NCBI GenBank assembly: GCA_947625735.1
Contig: CANQPL010000005.1
Coordinates: forward strand, 53,717 to 117,716
Origin: an uncultured Clostridia bacterium
Lineage (GTDB): Bacteria > Bacillota > Clostridia > Oscillospirales > Ruminococcaceae
Reading direction: 5' to 3'
DNA length: 64,000 nt
Shown in pieces: positions 10,454 through 18,679 of this stretch. Numbering within the stretch: position 1 is the first letter of the stretch; the number at the start of each line of letters is the position of its first letter. Under the pieces are notes generated by a model that was not told the origin of the DNA, ran no database searches, and was given only the letters and a program-made list of their open reading frames with translations. The position numbers and the translations under genes are program-made.

Positions 10454-11007
10454 GTTATCTCCTCTGTTATCCTTATATTTTTTCCGTCAAATTCCGTTAT
10501 AAATCCGCAGCCGTTTTCTGTCTGGTAATCGTAAAATGATTTTTTGGGAACGGCATATTTTTCAAGTATTGCCATAATAGTTCCGCCGTGTACTATGAAC
10601 GCAGCAGTGCCGCATTTTATTTCACAAACAGCCTGCATAAATGCATCTGTGCAGCGTTTTGCAAAATCCCTGCGGCTTTCACCGTGGGGAAAGGGCATCT
10701 CTCCTCTGCTGTCGAGCCAATCCCGATAATCACGGTCTTTACTAAGCTCAGTATAATTTTTTCCCTCAAAATCGCCGAAATCACACTCACGCAAGCCGCT
10801 GTAAATAACCGCTTTCCTGTCAGGATAAATAATCTCTGCGGTTTCCCTGCACCTTTTCATCGGACTGCAAATTACAATATCCGACACGGGATATGTGCGC
10901 CTTATTCCGTCTATGCCCTCAGCGCAAAGAGGCTCGTCCGTCCTGCCGATATATCGTTTTTCAAGATTACCCCGTGTTTTTCCGTGACGGATAAAAATTA
11001 TTTTCAT
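10450..11007 (-). CDS. cobC: Histidine phosphatase, probable alpha-ribazole phosphatase
   Basis: This is a phosphoglycerate-mutase-like phosphatase with the phospho-histidine motif IIFIRHGKTRGN and the second catalytic region FIVHGGTIMAI. In a cobalamin operon such a protein is expected to dephosphorylate alpha-ribazole-5'-phosphate or adenosylcobalamin-5'-phosphate in the last step of nucleotide-loop assembly. The track ORF begins at a GTG at 11016; the ATG at 11007 has a better placed GGGGTGA Shine-Dalgarno and gives 185 residues. Histidine phosphatases are broad, so the substrate is inferred from context. Confidence 0.85.
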   Translation of the reverse strand: MKIIFIRHGKTRGNLEKRYIGRTDEPLCAEGIDGIRRTYPVSDIVICSPMKRCRETAEIIYPDRKAVIYSGLRECDFGDFEGKNYTELSKDRDYRDWLDSRGEMPFPHGESRRDFAKRCTDAFMQAVCEIKCGTAAFIVHGGTIMAILEKYAVPKKSFYDYQTENGCGFITEFDGKNIRITEEIT

Positions 11008-11012
11008 ACTCT

Positions 11013-11396
11013 TCACCCCTTTATTAAAACAGCCTGACCGCAGACTATCCTTTCAACGCTGTCCGCTCTCCCCGCAAGAAAACAGCCCGCTTTTCCGACC
11101 TGTTCCCGCCATATGCGCTCTGATTTTTCTATGGGGATAATGCCGTTTCCTATCTCATTCATGATGATGATAATACCGGGGGAATTATTCAGAATTTTTT
11201 CTGTAATTTCAACAGGATCACTGCCGTTTTCAAGAAGTCTTTTTACAAAAAGATGATAGCTGTCAATACATTTAAATTCCGCCGTCCTGCACATCTCGAC
11301 ATCTTCACCGTTTATAATTTCTTCGGGTCTAATATTATATTTTTTCATAACATAAGCAGTCTTTCCCTGATAAGCTCCGCCTACTATAAGTTTCAC
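11013..11396 (-). CDS. Short CobU-like nucleotide-binding protein
   Basis: A 127-residue protein resembling the ends of CobU (adenosylcobinamide kinase/guanylyltransferase). It has an N-terminal P-loop (LIVGGAYQGKT) and the C-terminal region NEIGNGIIPIEKSERIW, with the conserved GRADSVERIV stretch near the end. A canonical CobU has about 175-180 residues; this one lacks much of the middle. The track start is too early: the GTG at 11396 overlaps the cobS stop (GTGA) and has GAGAGGTG five bases upstream. A full-length cobU lies two genes upstream, so this is a second paralogue. Its activity is unclear. Confidence 0.75.
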   Translation of the reverse strand: MKLIVGGAYQGKTAYVMKKYNIRPEEIINGEDVEMCRTAEFKCIDSYHLFVKRLLENGSDPVEITEKILNNSPGIIIIMNEIGNGIIPIEKSERIWREQVGKAGCFLAGRADSVERIVCGQAVLIKG

Positions 11397-12169
11397 AGAA
11401 ACACCTCTCCTATCCTTTCCGAAAATACCGCACACATCATTATCGCAAGCTCACAGAGCTGTAAAAAATATCCTGCAATATCCCCCGTTATACCTCCGAA
11501 TTTTTTGTATGAAAAAACACGGTAATATATAAATGCCGCCGCTCCTCCCGCAGCAGAGCAGACCCCCGTAAAATTGTCCGTACATATCATAGCCGCACAG
11601 GTCAGAGCAAGGAAAAATATCTCCACTGCTGCCGTTATATTTTTATCTGCGGGACGGGTAAAATTCTGTAACGATCCCTTATTCTTTGCAGACCTGAATG
11701 TTACCGCCGCAAGTCCGCTCCATGCCCTTGACTGCACAAAACCCAGTGAACAGATAAGCAGTGTTTTCCTGTCTGTTATCTGCAAAAATAAACCGTACTG
11801 TATAAGTATCAGCAGCACAAGATGAATTGCCGCAAATGCCCCTATATGGGGATCGCTCATTATTTCAAGCATTTTTTCTCTTTTTCCCATGCTTGCTTTT
11901 GCATCATGTACATCGCAGAATCCGTCAAGATGTATGCCCCCCGTAATAAGCACGGGAAGTGATACCGCCACTGCGGAAAAAAGACCGCTGCCTATCTCCA
12001 GCACTCCGCACAGATGATACCACAGCATAAGCGCTCCGCCGATAACAGCCCCTATAAGCGGGAAAAAGCACAGCGCATAGCGGCGGTTTTCCTCTGTCCA
12101 ATCAACTTGCGGCACGGGTATCCCCGAATACATCAGAAACGCAGAGAAAAACGATCTTATGATATGCAC
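11393..12169 (-). CDS. cobS: Adenosylcobinamide-GDP ribazoletransferase
   Basis: CobS is a polytopic membrane enzyme that joins adenosylcobinamide-GDP to alpha-ribazole (or its phosphate) to complete the lower ligand loop. The 258 residues show the family motifs GGIHLDGFCDVHDA and KIGGITGDIAG-like KFGGITGDIAGYF near the C-terminus, in a background of hydrophobic helices. It starts at a GTG with a GGGGAGAAG Shine-Dalgarno, overlapping the end of cobU by 13 bases. Confidence 0.95.
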   Translation of the reverse strand: MHIIRSFFSAFLMYSGIPVPQVDWTEENRRYALCFFPLIGAVIGGALMLWYHLCGVLEIGSGLFSAVAVSLPVLITGGIHLDGFCDVHDAKASMGKREKMLEIMSDPHIGAFAAIHLVLLILIQYGLFLQITDRKTLLICSLGFVQSRAWSGLAAVTFRSAKNKGSLQNFTRPADKNITAAVEIFFLALTCAAMICTDNFTGVCSAAGGAAAFIYYRVFSYKKFGGITGDIAGYFLQLCELAIMMCAVFSERIGEVFL

Positions 12170-12684
12170 TGCAGCTTCTCCCCTTTCAGAATTACGGGTA
12201 TGCCGTAAACCGCTTCTATAACGCAGTCGGCTCTTTCGGAAAGTCTGCGGTTTATAAGTCCCATATTTTTTATATATTCCGCTGTTTCGGGCGGATAATC
12301 AATGCCGTCATCTCCCACCTGATTTGTAACTGCCACAAGTGTCACGGACATTTCAAGGAGCTTATCAATTCCCGACAGAATCTTATTTACAGGATCGCTG
12401 CAATGCGCCGAAAACATTTCATTTGCACACAGATTACAGATACATTCAAGCAGGACGGCGCATTTTTGGGGAAGAATAATTTTATCAATATCCGTATATT
12501 TTTCAATGGTAAAAAATCCTTTTCCCGCCCGCATTTTACGATGACGTTCAATTGCGGCAAGAGCCTCTTCGCAATATGGCTCCATAGTGGCAATATAATA
12601 TTTCGGCACAGGGCAGGAACCCAGTATCCTTTCTGCAATATGGGATTTGCCGTTTTTACTGCCGCCCGTTATAACTATCAACAA
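12157..12684 (-). CDS. cobU: Adenosylcobinamide kinase/adenosylcobinamide-phosphate guanylyltransferase
   Basis: CobU phosphorylates adenosylcobinamide and then transfers GMP to it, giving the CobS substrate. The 175-residue protein has the P-loop LIVITGGSKNGKSHIAE, the following YYIATMEP region and the TNQVGDDGIDY motif in the place of the usual NEVG segment. Start appears to be a TTG overlapping the cobT stop; the Shine-Dalgarno spacing is poor, so translation may depend on coupling. Order cobT-cobU-cobS matches the standard nucleotide-loop module. Confidence 0.93.
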   Translation of the reverse strand: MLIVITGGSKNGKSHIAERILGSCPVPKYYIATMEPYCEEALAAIERHRKMRAGKGFFTIEKYTDIDKIILPQKCAVLLECICNLCANEMFSAHCSDPVNKILSGIDKLLEMSVTLVAVTNQVGDDGIDYPPETAEYIKNMGLINRRLSERADCVIEAVYGIPVILKGEKLQCIS

Positions 12685-13730
12685 TTAAAATCAACATACC
12701 TTTCCATGTTCATATCCTCAAAACGATGAGCATTATCGTACACCGAAAGTGCGCCGTCAAGGAGGGGCAGCAGCATTATACCGCCTGTTCCCTCACCGAG
12801 ATGCATTTCGGCTGTAATTATGGGCTTTAGTCCCATAAGGTCAAGTATCATTTTCCCCGCAGGCTCTTTTGAAACGTGGGAACAAAGAATATATTCTCCT
12901 GCAAGGGGAGCAAGCTGCACCGCAAGCGCCGCAGACACTGCCGAAATAAATCCGTCGATCACAATGGGAACACGGTAAACCGCTCCTCCCAGAAAAAGTC
13001 CCGTCATTCCCGCAATATCATACCCTCCCAGCTTTGCAAGCAGTTCAAGGGGTTCTGACCTGTCGGGCTTGTTTATTTCTATTGCACGGTTTATTGCATT
13101 GCACTTACGTCTGAGTCCCTCATCATCAAGACCCGCTCCCCTGCCCGTAACACTCTGCACAGGCAGGTCAAGCAGTACAGAGGCTATCGCCGAAGCCGTG
13201 GAGGTGTTCCCTATCCCCATTTCCCCCGAAACTATTATTTTATACCCATCCCCCTTCAGGTCACGCACAATATCCATTGCCGCAGACAGCGCCCTCTCTA
13301 CCTGTGAAACGCTCATTGCCCGACCTGCCGCAATATTTCCCGTACCGTCTGCTATTCTGCGGCTTATGAGCTTTTCGCACCGCACATCACTGCACATTCC
13401 CATATCAACTGCAAAAACGTCCGCATCAAATACCCGTGCAAGACAGTTTATGCTTGATGTTCCCTCTGCTATCGCCTTTGCCGCCGCAGCTGTAACACTG
13501 CTGTCAGACTGTGTAACGCCCTCGCAGACAATGCCGTTATCCGCACACATAATTACAGCGCATCTCTTGTCAAGGACTATGCTTTCACTTCCTGTTATGC
13601 CCGCAATTTTTATTATCTGCTCCTCCATAAGTCCAAGACCGTGAAGCGGTTTTGCAATGCTGTTCCATTTTTCCCCTGCCCGTTTTTCTGCACTGCGGTC
13701 AGGTGGCGTTATCCTGTTTAACCTGTTCAA
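12678..13730 (-). CDS. cobT: Nicotinate-nucleotide:dimethylbenzimidazole phosphoribosyltransferase
   Basis: CobT activates the lower-ligand base by moving ribose phosphate from nicotinate mononucleotide, producing alpha-ribazole phosphate. The 350 residues include the characteristic GEMGIGNTSTASAI, VTGRGAGLDDEGL and the C-terminal HLGEGTGGIMLLPLLD. It begins with a TTG codon preceded by an AGGCG-like Shine-Dalgarno. It is the first gene after the cobalamin riboswitch and leader terminator, so the whole operon depends on that switch. Confidence 0.96.
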   Translation of the reverse strand: MNRLNRITPPDRSAEKRAGEKWNSIAKPLHGLGLMEEQIIKIAGITGSESIVLDKRCAVIMCADNGIVCEGVTQSDSSVTAAAAKAIAEGTSSINCLARVFDADVFAVDMGMCSDVRCEKLISRRIADGTGNIAAGRAMSVSQVERALSAAMDIVRDLKGDGYKIIVSGEMGIGNTSTASAIASVLLDLPVQSVTGRGAGLDDEGLRRKCNAINRAIEINKPDRSEPLELLAKLGGYDIAGMTGLFLGGAVYRVPIVIDGFISAVSAALAVQLAPLAGEYILCSHVSKEPAGKMILDLMGLKPIITAEMHLGEGTGGIMLLPLLDGALSVYDNAHRFEDMNMERYVDFNC

Positions 13731-13777
13731 TTTATCGCCTGCCTTTCGGATTTTTTATCATTCGGAAAATAAAAAAA

Positions 13778-13805
13778 GTGCGCTTTTATCAAGGTAAAAG
13801 CGCAC
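13778..13805 (-). terminator. Leader terminator of the cobalamin riboswitch
   Basis: On the minus strand an 11-base-pair stem (GTGCGCTTTTA / TAAAAGCGCAC) is followed by seven T residues, between the riboswitch and cobT. An upstream GCTTTTA copy (in GTTGCTTTTAAAAG near 13840) could pair with the 3' arm and act as antiterminator. That pairing is an inference; the hairpin itself is plain. Confidence 0.88.
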
Positions 13806-13914
13806 GACAAAAAGACGCATACAATTGCTTCTTTTAAAAGCAACATATCCGTTCAAACGTACTGCCAATTACTCGTGACATTGAAATTACCGCCAAAAAG
13901 CATAATTTCGTGTA

Positions 13915-14120
13915 CCGACAGCAGGCAGGTCTCCTGACTTAAATATCATCGCACAGAAAAAAGCCTTCCCGACTTTCGTCAGTGACTCTGAACCTGCAAA
14001 ATGCAGGTCATTTTCCGCACTCCATAATTACAGTAACGAGTTTGTACAGGATTTGCACCTGTTTCCCTTTTCACCGGATCGATTTTCGGCTGACACGAAA
14101 ATATCCGACACCTGTTGCCT
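13915..14120 (-). ncRNA. Cobalamin (adenosylcobalamin) riboswitch
   Basis: Reading the minus strand, the conserved core is visible: GGTGCAAATCC-like GGTGCAAATCCTGT, GTCACTG (B12 core), CGGGAAGGC, and the B12 box AAGTCAGGAGACCTGCC at 13921-13940. It lies in a leader of about 410 bases between a strong promoter and cobT. Together with the downstream intrinsic terminator this predicts repression of the whole salvage and uptake operon when cobalamin is plentiful. Confidence 0.96.
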
Positions 14121-14149
14121 TTATTCGGTTTTAAAAGTTACTATGGGCT

Positions 14150-14178
14150 ATTATATCACAAAAAAATTTGTTTGTCAA
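14150..14178 (-). promoter_or_regulatory. Cobalamin operon promoter
   Basis: A consensus TTGACA-17-TATAAT on the minus strand, about 30 bases before the riboswitch. Confidence 0.85.
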
Positions 14179-14278
14179 GCGGGTAACTCCGATTTTTTCA
14201 CGGTGCATACAGGAGGTATCAGAATCCGGGTTTTGTAACGGATATCCGTTTGCAGAAAGCTTACAGATATAAAAAATA

Positions 14279-14306
14279 CCGGAGAAGTTTAAATAAACTT
14301 CTCCGG
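14279..14306. terminator. Bidirectional intrinsic terminator
   Basis: The stem CCGGAGAAGTTTA / TAAACTTCTCCGG has T runs on both strands (CAGTTTTTTT on plus, TATTTTTT on minus). It ends the zinc-ribbon gene and also insulates the cobalamin operon promoter. Confidence 0.88.
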
Positions 14307-14319
14307 CAGTTTTTTTACA

Positions 14320-15282
14320 TTAATATTCTTCTTCGCCCTCGCTGCTCTCATCTGTTTCGCTGTTTTCATCAGTTTCCGAGCCGTCCTCCGAAAACTCCTC
14401 TGCGGAAGTTTCTTCGGGGGGCGTATTTTCCACAGGCGTTCCTCCCCATGCACTGAGGATAGCACCCGCATAATTTATCTCGCTGTAATGCACGTTCCTT
14501 ACGGAATTTTCCACATCGGAGAAGTCCACAAAATAATTGTATACATGGTCATACCCCTCCGCCTCATCGGTATAGTAGTACCTGTATCCGTAAATGGAAT
14601 CGTTGGAAACGCTGCGCCTTATATAGTAGGGCTTCATTCCTATGGTCTTGTTCACGCTGCGTATGTTCATGCCGTACTCCAGAGAATCCTCTGTAAGCAT
14701 GGCTGCTTCCTTGCGTCCTTTCCAGTTGAGCTTTAACTGACTGAAATCATAATACTCCACATGGGTTATGATATCGTCCTCATCGGTGGTGAGCATAATT
14801 ACCCAGCGGGGCTGCTCTGAGCCGCTTACCTTGACAGTATCCTCCGACAGGCATATATAATCAAAATCCGCCATATTGTTGATAAGACCGTTTGTGCTGA
14901 GAGTCTGAAAATCCAGCTTTGTTTCCGCTGCGGCGTACTCCACATTTCTGCCGAGAGGTATTTTAAGTGCGGCATTGTAGCCCTTATTCGCTCCGATAAT
15001 GCTTGACAACCACACAATTAAAACTATTACCGCAATGACCCCCAGACATACAGCCCCGCCCTTTAACTTCTTTTTAAGCGCAGTCTTTTCCTCCGGAGTT
15101 TTTTTCTTTTTTACGGGCTTTTCTTTTTTGGGATTTTTTTGTTTTTCGGCTTTTTTTGTATTTTTAACCCGTCCCTTTTCGTCAATATTTTCAGGCAGCA
15201 CAGGAGATTCAAGCTCCGCACCGCATACCTCGCAGAAAATATTTCCGTCGGGACATTCACTTCCGCATTTTTTACAGATCAT
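14320..15282 (-). CDS. Membrane-anchored zinc-ribbon protein of unknown function
   Basis: The track start is 29 codons early; the ATG at 15282 (GGAAAGGTAG upstream) gives MICKKCGSECPDGNIFC, a four-cysteine zinc ribbon at the N-terminus of a 320-residue protein. A long Lys/Glu/Pro linker (about residues 30-75) precedes one membrane helix (GGAVCLGVIAVIVLIVWLSS). About 190 residues follow, ending in a very acidic Glu/Ser tail. Such zinc-ribbon plus single-helix proteins are common in Ruminococcus but have no assigned role. It stands alone with its own promoter and terminator. Confidence 0.8.
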   Translation of the reverse strand: MICKKCGSECPDGNIFCEVCGAELESPVLPENIDEKGRVKNTKKAEKQKNPKKEKPVKKKKTPEEKTALKKKLKGGAVCLGVIAVIVLIVWLSSIIGANKGYNAALKIPLGRNVEYAAAETKLDFQTLSTNGLINNMADFDYICLSEDTVKVSGSEQPRWVIMLTTDEDDIITHVEYYDFSQLKLNWKGRKEAAMLTEDSLEYGMNIRSVNKTIGMKPYYIRRSVSNDSIYGYRYYYTDEAEGYDHVYNYFVDFSDVENSVRNVHYSEINYAGAILSAWGGTPVENTPPEETSAEEFSEDGSETDENSETDESSEGEEEY

Positions 15283-15340
15283 GACATCTACCTTTCCTTT
15301 CAGAAGGAGCAGCAATCGTTTTTTCTTTCGTATATCTAAT

Positions 15341-15369
15341 ATAATAACATAAAACGGGAATTTTGTCAA
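15341..15369 (-). promoter_or_regulatory. Promoter of the zinc-ribbon gene
   Basis: TTGACA-17-TATTAT on the minus strand, about 60 bases upstream of the corrected start codon. Confidence 0.7.
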
Positions 15370-15512
15370 TTAATTTCGCAAATGATTTTTCATAATAAAA
15401 AAATTGCATTATTCCGTTTCAAAAATGTCATAATTTTCTGTCTTAAACGATTTTGTTCACGAATTTGTAGAAAAGATTTGCAAGTTATCAATAAAATTCT
15501 TGCAAAATACCC

Positions 15513-15541
15513 TTGACAAATTCCGACTTCGGTGTTACAAT
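15513..15541 (+). promoter_or_regulatory. Promoter of the glutamate synthase cluster
   Basis: TTGACA-17-TACAAT, 47 bases before the first start codon of the cluster. Confidence 0.82.
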
Positions 15542-15588
15542 ATATTATACAAAAGCAATCGCAGTTTATTTTTAGGAGAGTGAGTATA

Positions 15589-16704
15589 ATGCTTTTAAAA
15601 GAGGGCGATATAAGAATACCGGCAGGCTGTGCAATTTCCGGATTCATCAGCCGTGACGGAAACCGCCTTTGCGGAGGGGACATCGTAAAGTCCATTTCCT
15701 ATATGCACGACCGCTCAAACGGTCTGGGCGGAGGATTTGCAGGCTACGGTATATACCCCGAGTATAAGGATTACTATGCCTTTCACGTTTTCTACAATTC
15801 AAACGATGCAAGAGAAAAGACTGAACGCTTTTTAGACCGTCATTTTGACGTGATAAACCTCAGCCGCATTCCCACGAAAAAAATACCTGCCATTACCAAT
15901 GAACCCCTTATCTGGCGGTATTTCGTAAACCCACTGCCCACAAAGATAGCCTCCAGTCAGCTTGACGAAAAGGAATTTGTGGTAAAGTGCGTTATCAGGA
16001 TAAATAACGACATTGACGGCGCATATGTGTTCTCGAGCGGCAAGAACATGGGCGTTTTCAAGGCTGTGGGCTTCCCCGAGGACGTGGGAGAATTTTACCG
16101 CCTTGACGAATATGAGGGCTACGCATGGACAGCCCACGGCAGATATCCTACCAACACTCCCGGCTGGTGGGGCGGCGCACACCCCTTTGCGCTTCTGGAC
16201 TATACTATAGTACATAACGGTGAAATATCCTCCTATGATGCGAACCGCCGCTTTATTGAAATGTTCGGATACAAATGTACTCTCCTTACCGATACAGAGG
16301 TAATAACCTATATTTTCGACTGGCTCCACCGCAAGCAGGGGCTTTCTCTCGAGGACATATCCTCTGTCATTGCAGCGCCTTTCTGGAGCGAGATAGAGGC
16401 TATGGAAAAGACCGACCCCGAAAGGGCTGCAAAGCTCAAATATTTTAGAAATGCCCTTTCAAGTCTGCTTATCACAGGACCTTTCTCCATTATCTTAGGC
16501 TACACCGGCGGCATCATGGCGCTCAACGACAGGCTCAAGCTGCGCTCTATGGTAGTTGCGGAAAAGGGCGACATGGTCTATATTTCCAGCGAGGAATGCG
16601 CCATAAGGGCTATCTGTCCTGATGCGGAAAATGTCCGCTCTCCAAAGGGCGGCGAGCCTGTTATTGCAGAACTTAACGAGGAGGGTAAACGCAAATGCCT
16701 GTAA
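15589..16704 (+). CDS. Glutamate synthase glutamine amidotransferase subunit (GltB1-type)
   Basis: This is a class-II glutamine amidotransferase (Ntn-hydrolase fold) of 371 residues that releases ammonia from glutamine for the FMN subunit. The likely catalytic cysteine lies in RIPAGCAISGF near residue 14, so the first 13 residues may be a propeptide, as in other class-II enzymes. MHDRSNGLGGGFAGYG and AHGRYPTNTPGWWGGAHPF are typical of the family. The ATG at 15589 has AGGAGAGTG upstream; the track start is 19 codons early. The next gene overlaps its 3' end by 10 bases. Assignment to the archaeal-type split GOGAT is from context plus these motifs. Confidence 0.9.
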   Translation: MLLKEGDIRIPAGCAISGFISRDGNRLCGGDIVKSISYMHDRSNGLGGGFAGYGIYPEYKDYYAFHVFYNSNDAREKTERFLDRHFDVINLSRIPTKKIPAITNEPLIWRYFVNPLPTKIASSQLDEKEFVVKCVIRINNDIDGAYVFSSGKNMGVFKAVGFPEDVGEFYRLDEYEGYAWTAHGRYPTNTPGWWGGAHPFALLDYTIVHNGEISSYDANRRFIEMFGYKCTLLTDTEVITYIFDWLHRKQGLSLEDISSVIAAPFWSEIEAMEKTDPERAAKLKYFRNALSSLLITGPFSIILGYTGGIMALNDRLKLRSMVVAEKGDMVYISSEECAIRAICPDAENVRSPKGGEPVIAELNEEGKRKCL

Positions 16705-18200
16705 ATTTCTTTCCTGCCGAATTTGATGTTGTCCGCAATACGGACAAATGTATAAAATGCCGTGCCTGTGAGCGTCAATGCTCCAACGAGGTGCATTTCT
16801 ACGATGCAGATTTTGATAAAATGCTTACCCGTGACGCTCAGTGCGTGGATTGTCAGAGATGCGTGTGCATCTGTCCTACGGGTGCGCTCAAAATTGTTCC
16901 CAATCCCAACGATTTCAGAAAAAGCCCCAATTACACTCATCAGCTTATGATAGAAAATTATCGTCAGGCGGGTACGGGTGCAGTGCTGCTTTCCTCTATG
17001 GGTACTCCCAAAGAATACCCCATTTACTGGGATAAGATACTTATAAACGCTTCTCAGGTAACAAACCCCTCTATCGACCCTCTGAGAGAGCCTATGGAAA
17101 CAAAGGTTTTTCTGGGCAAAAAGCCTGCGGGCATCAGGAAAAATCCGGACGGCTCGGTATGTACTAAAATTGATCCCTATCTGGAGCTTAGTACTCCTAT
17201 CATGTTCTCCGCCATGTCCTACGGCTCTATTTCAAAAAACGCCCACGAATCACTGGCAAGAGCAGCAGAGGAGCTGGGTATATACTATAATACGGGTGAG
17301 GGCGGTCTGCACAGGGATTTCTACCGCTACGGCGCAAATACCATAGTACAGGTGGCTTCGGGACGTTTCGGCGTGTTCAAGGACTATCTTGATACGGGCG
17401 CTGCTATCGAGATAAAAATGGGTCAGGGTGCAAAGCCCGGTATCGGCGGACATCTACCCGGTCAGAAAATAGGTGAGGACGTTTCAAGGACACGTATGAT
17501 ACCTATGGGAACAGATGCCATTTCCCCTGCTCCTCATCATGACATTTACTCCATAGAGGATCTAAGACAGCTTATCTTCTCCTTAAAAGAGGCTACAGAG
17601 TACACAAAGCCTGTTATCGTAAAAATAGCGGCAGTGCATAATGTGGCAGCCATTGCCTCGGGTATCGCACGTTCGGGTGCGGATATCATCGCAATAGACG
17701 GATTCAGAGGCGGTACGGGCGCTGCTCCCACAAGGATAAGGGATAATGTGGGAATACCCATTGAGCTTGCCCTTGCAGCTGTTGACCAGCGTCTCAGGGA
17801 CGAGGGTATAAGAAATGAAGTATCCATAGTTGCAGCAGGCTCGGTGCGCTGCTCCTCGGACGTGGTAAAAGCCATTGCACTGGGCGCAGATGCGGTCTAT
17901 ATCGCTACGCCTGCACTTCTTGCACTTGGCTGTCACCTTTGCAGGACCTGTCACAGCGGCAAGTGCAACTGGGGAATCGCCACACAGCGTCCGGATCTTG
18001 TAAAGCGTCTTAATCCCGAAGTAGGGTACAAGCGCCTTGTAAACCTTGTCCATGCGTGGGATCACGAGATCAAGGAGATCATGGGCGGCATGGGTATCAA
18101 CTCTGTAGAGGCTCTCAGAGGCAACCGCCTTATGCTCAGGGGCATAGGTCTTACACAGAAGGAGCTTGATATCTTAGGTATCCGTCATGCAGGCGAATAA
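16695..18200 (+). CDS. gltB: Glutamate synthase FMN/ferredoxin core subunit (GltB2-type)
   Basis: This 501-residue protein makes glutamate from 2-oxoglutarate and ammonia. Its first 70 residues carry two 4Fe-4S motifs (CIKCRACERQC and CVDCQRCVCICP), absent from the bacterial large subunit but usual in the archaeal-type stand-alone synthase domain. The TIM-barrel FMN/iron-sulfur region follows (GEGGLHRD, GQGAKPGIGGHLPG, DGFRGGTGAAPT) with a final cluster motif CHLCRTCHSGKCNWG. It overlaps the amidotransferase gene, and the GXGXG domain is a separate gene three positions downstream. Confidence 0.95.
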   Translation: MPVNFFPAEFDVVRNTDKCIKCRACERQCSNEVHFYDADFDKMLTRDAQCVDCQRCVCICPTGALKIVPNPNDFRKSPNYTHQLMIENYRQAGTGAVLLSSMGTPKEYPIYWDKILINASQVTNPSIDPLREPMETKVFLGKKPAGIRKNPDGSVCTKIDPYLELSTPIMFSAMSYGSISKNAHESLARAAEELGIYYNTGEGGLHRDFYRYGANTIVQVASGRFGVFKDYLDTGAAIEIKMGQGAKPGIGGHLPGQKIGEDVSRTRMIPMGTDAISPAPHHDIYSIEDLRQLIFSLKEATEYTKPVIVKIAAVHNVAAIASGIARSGADIIAIDGFRGGTGAAPTRIRDNVGIPIELALAAVDQRLRDEGIRNEVSIVAAGSVRCSSDVVKAIALGADAVYIATPALLALGCHLCRTCHSGKCNWGIATQRPDLVKRLNPEVGYKRLVNLVHAWDHEIKEIMGGMGINSVEALRGNRLMLRGIGLTQKELDILGIRHAGE

Positions 18201-18229
18201 TCAAACTTTGTTAAAGAGGAGTAAGTCTC

Positions 18230-18679
18230 ATGAAAAGAGTTTATGTAAATGAGGACTGGTGTCTGGGCTGCCATCTCTGCGAATTTTACTGTGCTTTCGC
18301 AAACAGCGGCGAGACGGATATGTCAAAGGCTTTCAAGCTGGGAAGAAACGCTGCTCCCCGAATCAGGATAGAGGAGGGCGACGGAATTAATTTTGCCGTT
18401 TCCTGCCGTCATTGTCAGGATCCCGCCTGTGTCAAGGGCTGTATTGCGGGAGCGTTGTCAATAAATAACGGTGTTATCGAGATAAATAAAGACAAGTGTG
18501 TGGGCTGTTACACCTGTGTACTGTCATGCCCCTACGGCTGTATCGTGATCGACCCGCAGAATGACGGCATGACTGTTACAAAATGTGAGCTTTGCACGAG
18601 AAATAATGCGGGAGAGCCTGCCTGTGCGGCAAACTGTCCTAACCGTGCCATTGTCTATGAGGAAAGGGGTGAGGCGTGA
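18230..18679 (+). CDS. Dicluster 4Fe-4S ferredoxin subunit
   Basis: A 149-residue electron-transfer protein with four cysteine groups: CLGCHLCEFYC, CRHCQDPACVKGC, CVGCYTCVLSCPYGC and CELCTRNNAGEPAC, like HycB/DmsB-type polyferredoxins. It lies between the synthase core and the FAD oxidoreductase and overlaps the latter by four bases (ATGA), so it probably hands electrons from the flavoprotein to the core. An AAAGAGGAG Shine-Dalgarno precedes the ATG. Confidence 0.92.
   Translation: MKRVYVNEDWCLGCHLCEFYCAFANSGETDMSKAFKLGRNAAPRIRIEEGDGINFAVSCRHCQDPACVKGCIAGALSINNGVIEINKDKCVGCYTCVLSCPYGCIVIDPQNDGMTVTKCELCTRNNAGEPACAANCPNRAIVYEERGEA

Noticed and set aside
12876-12900. Second parS-like site (GAAACGTGGGA)
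   Set aside because: Matches only a short part of the parS consensus and is not palindromic.
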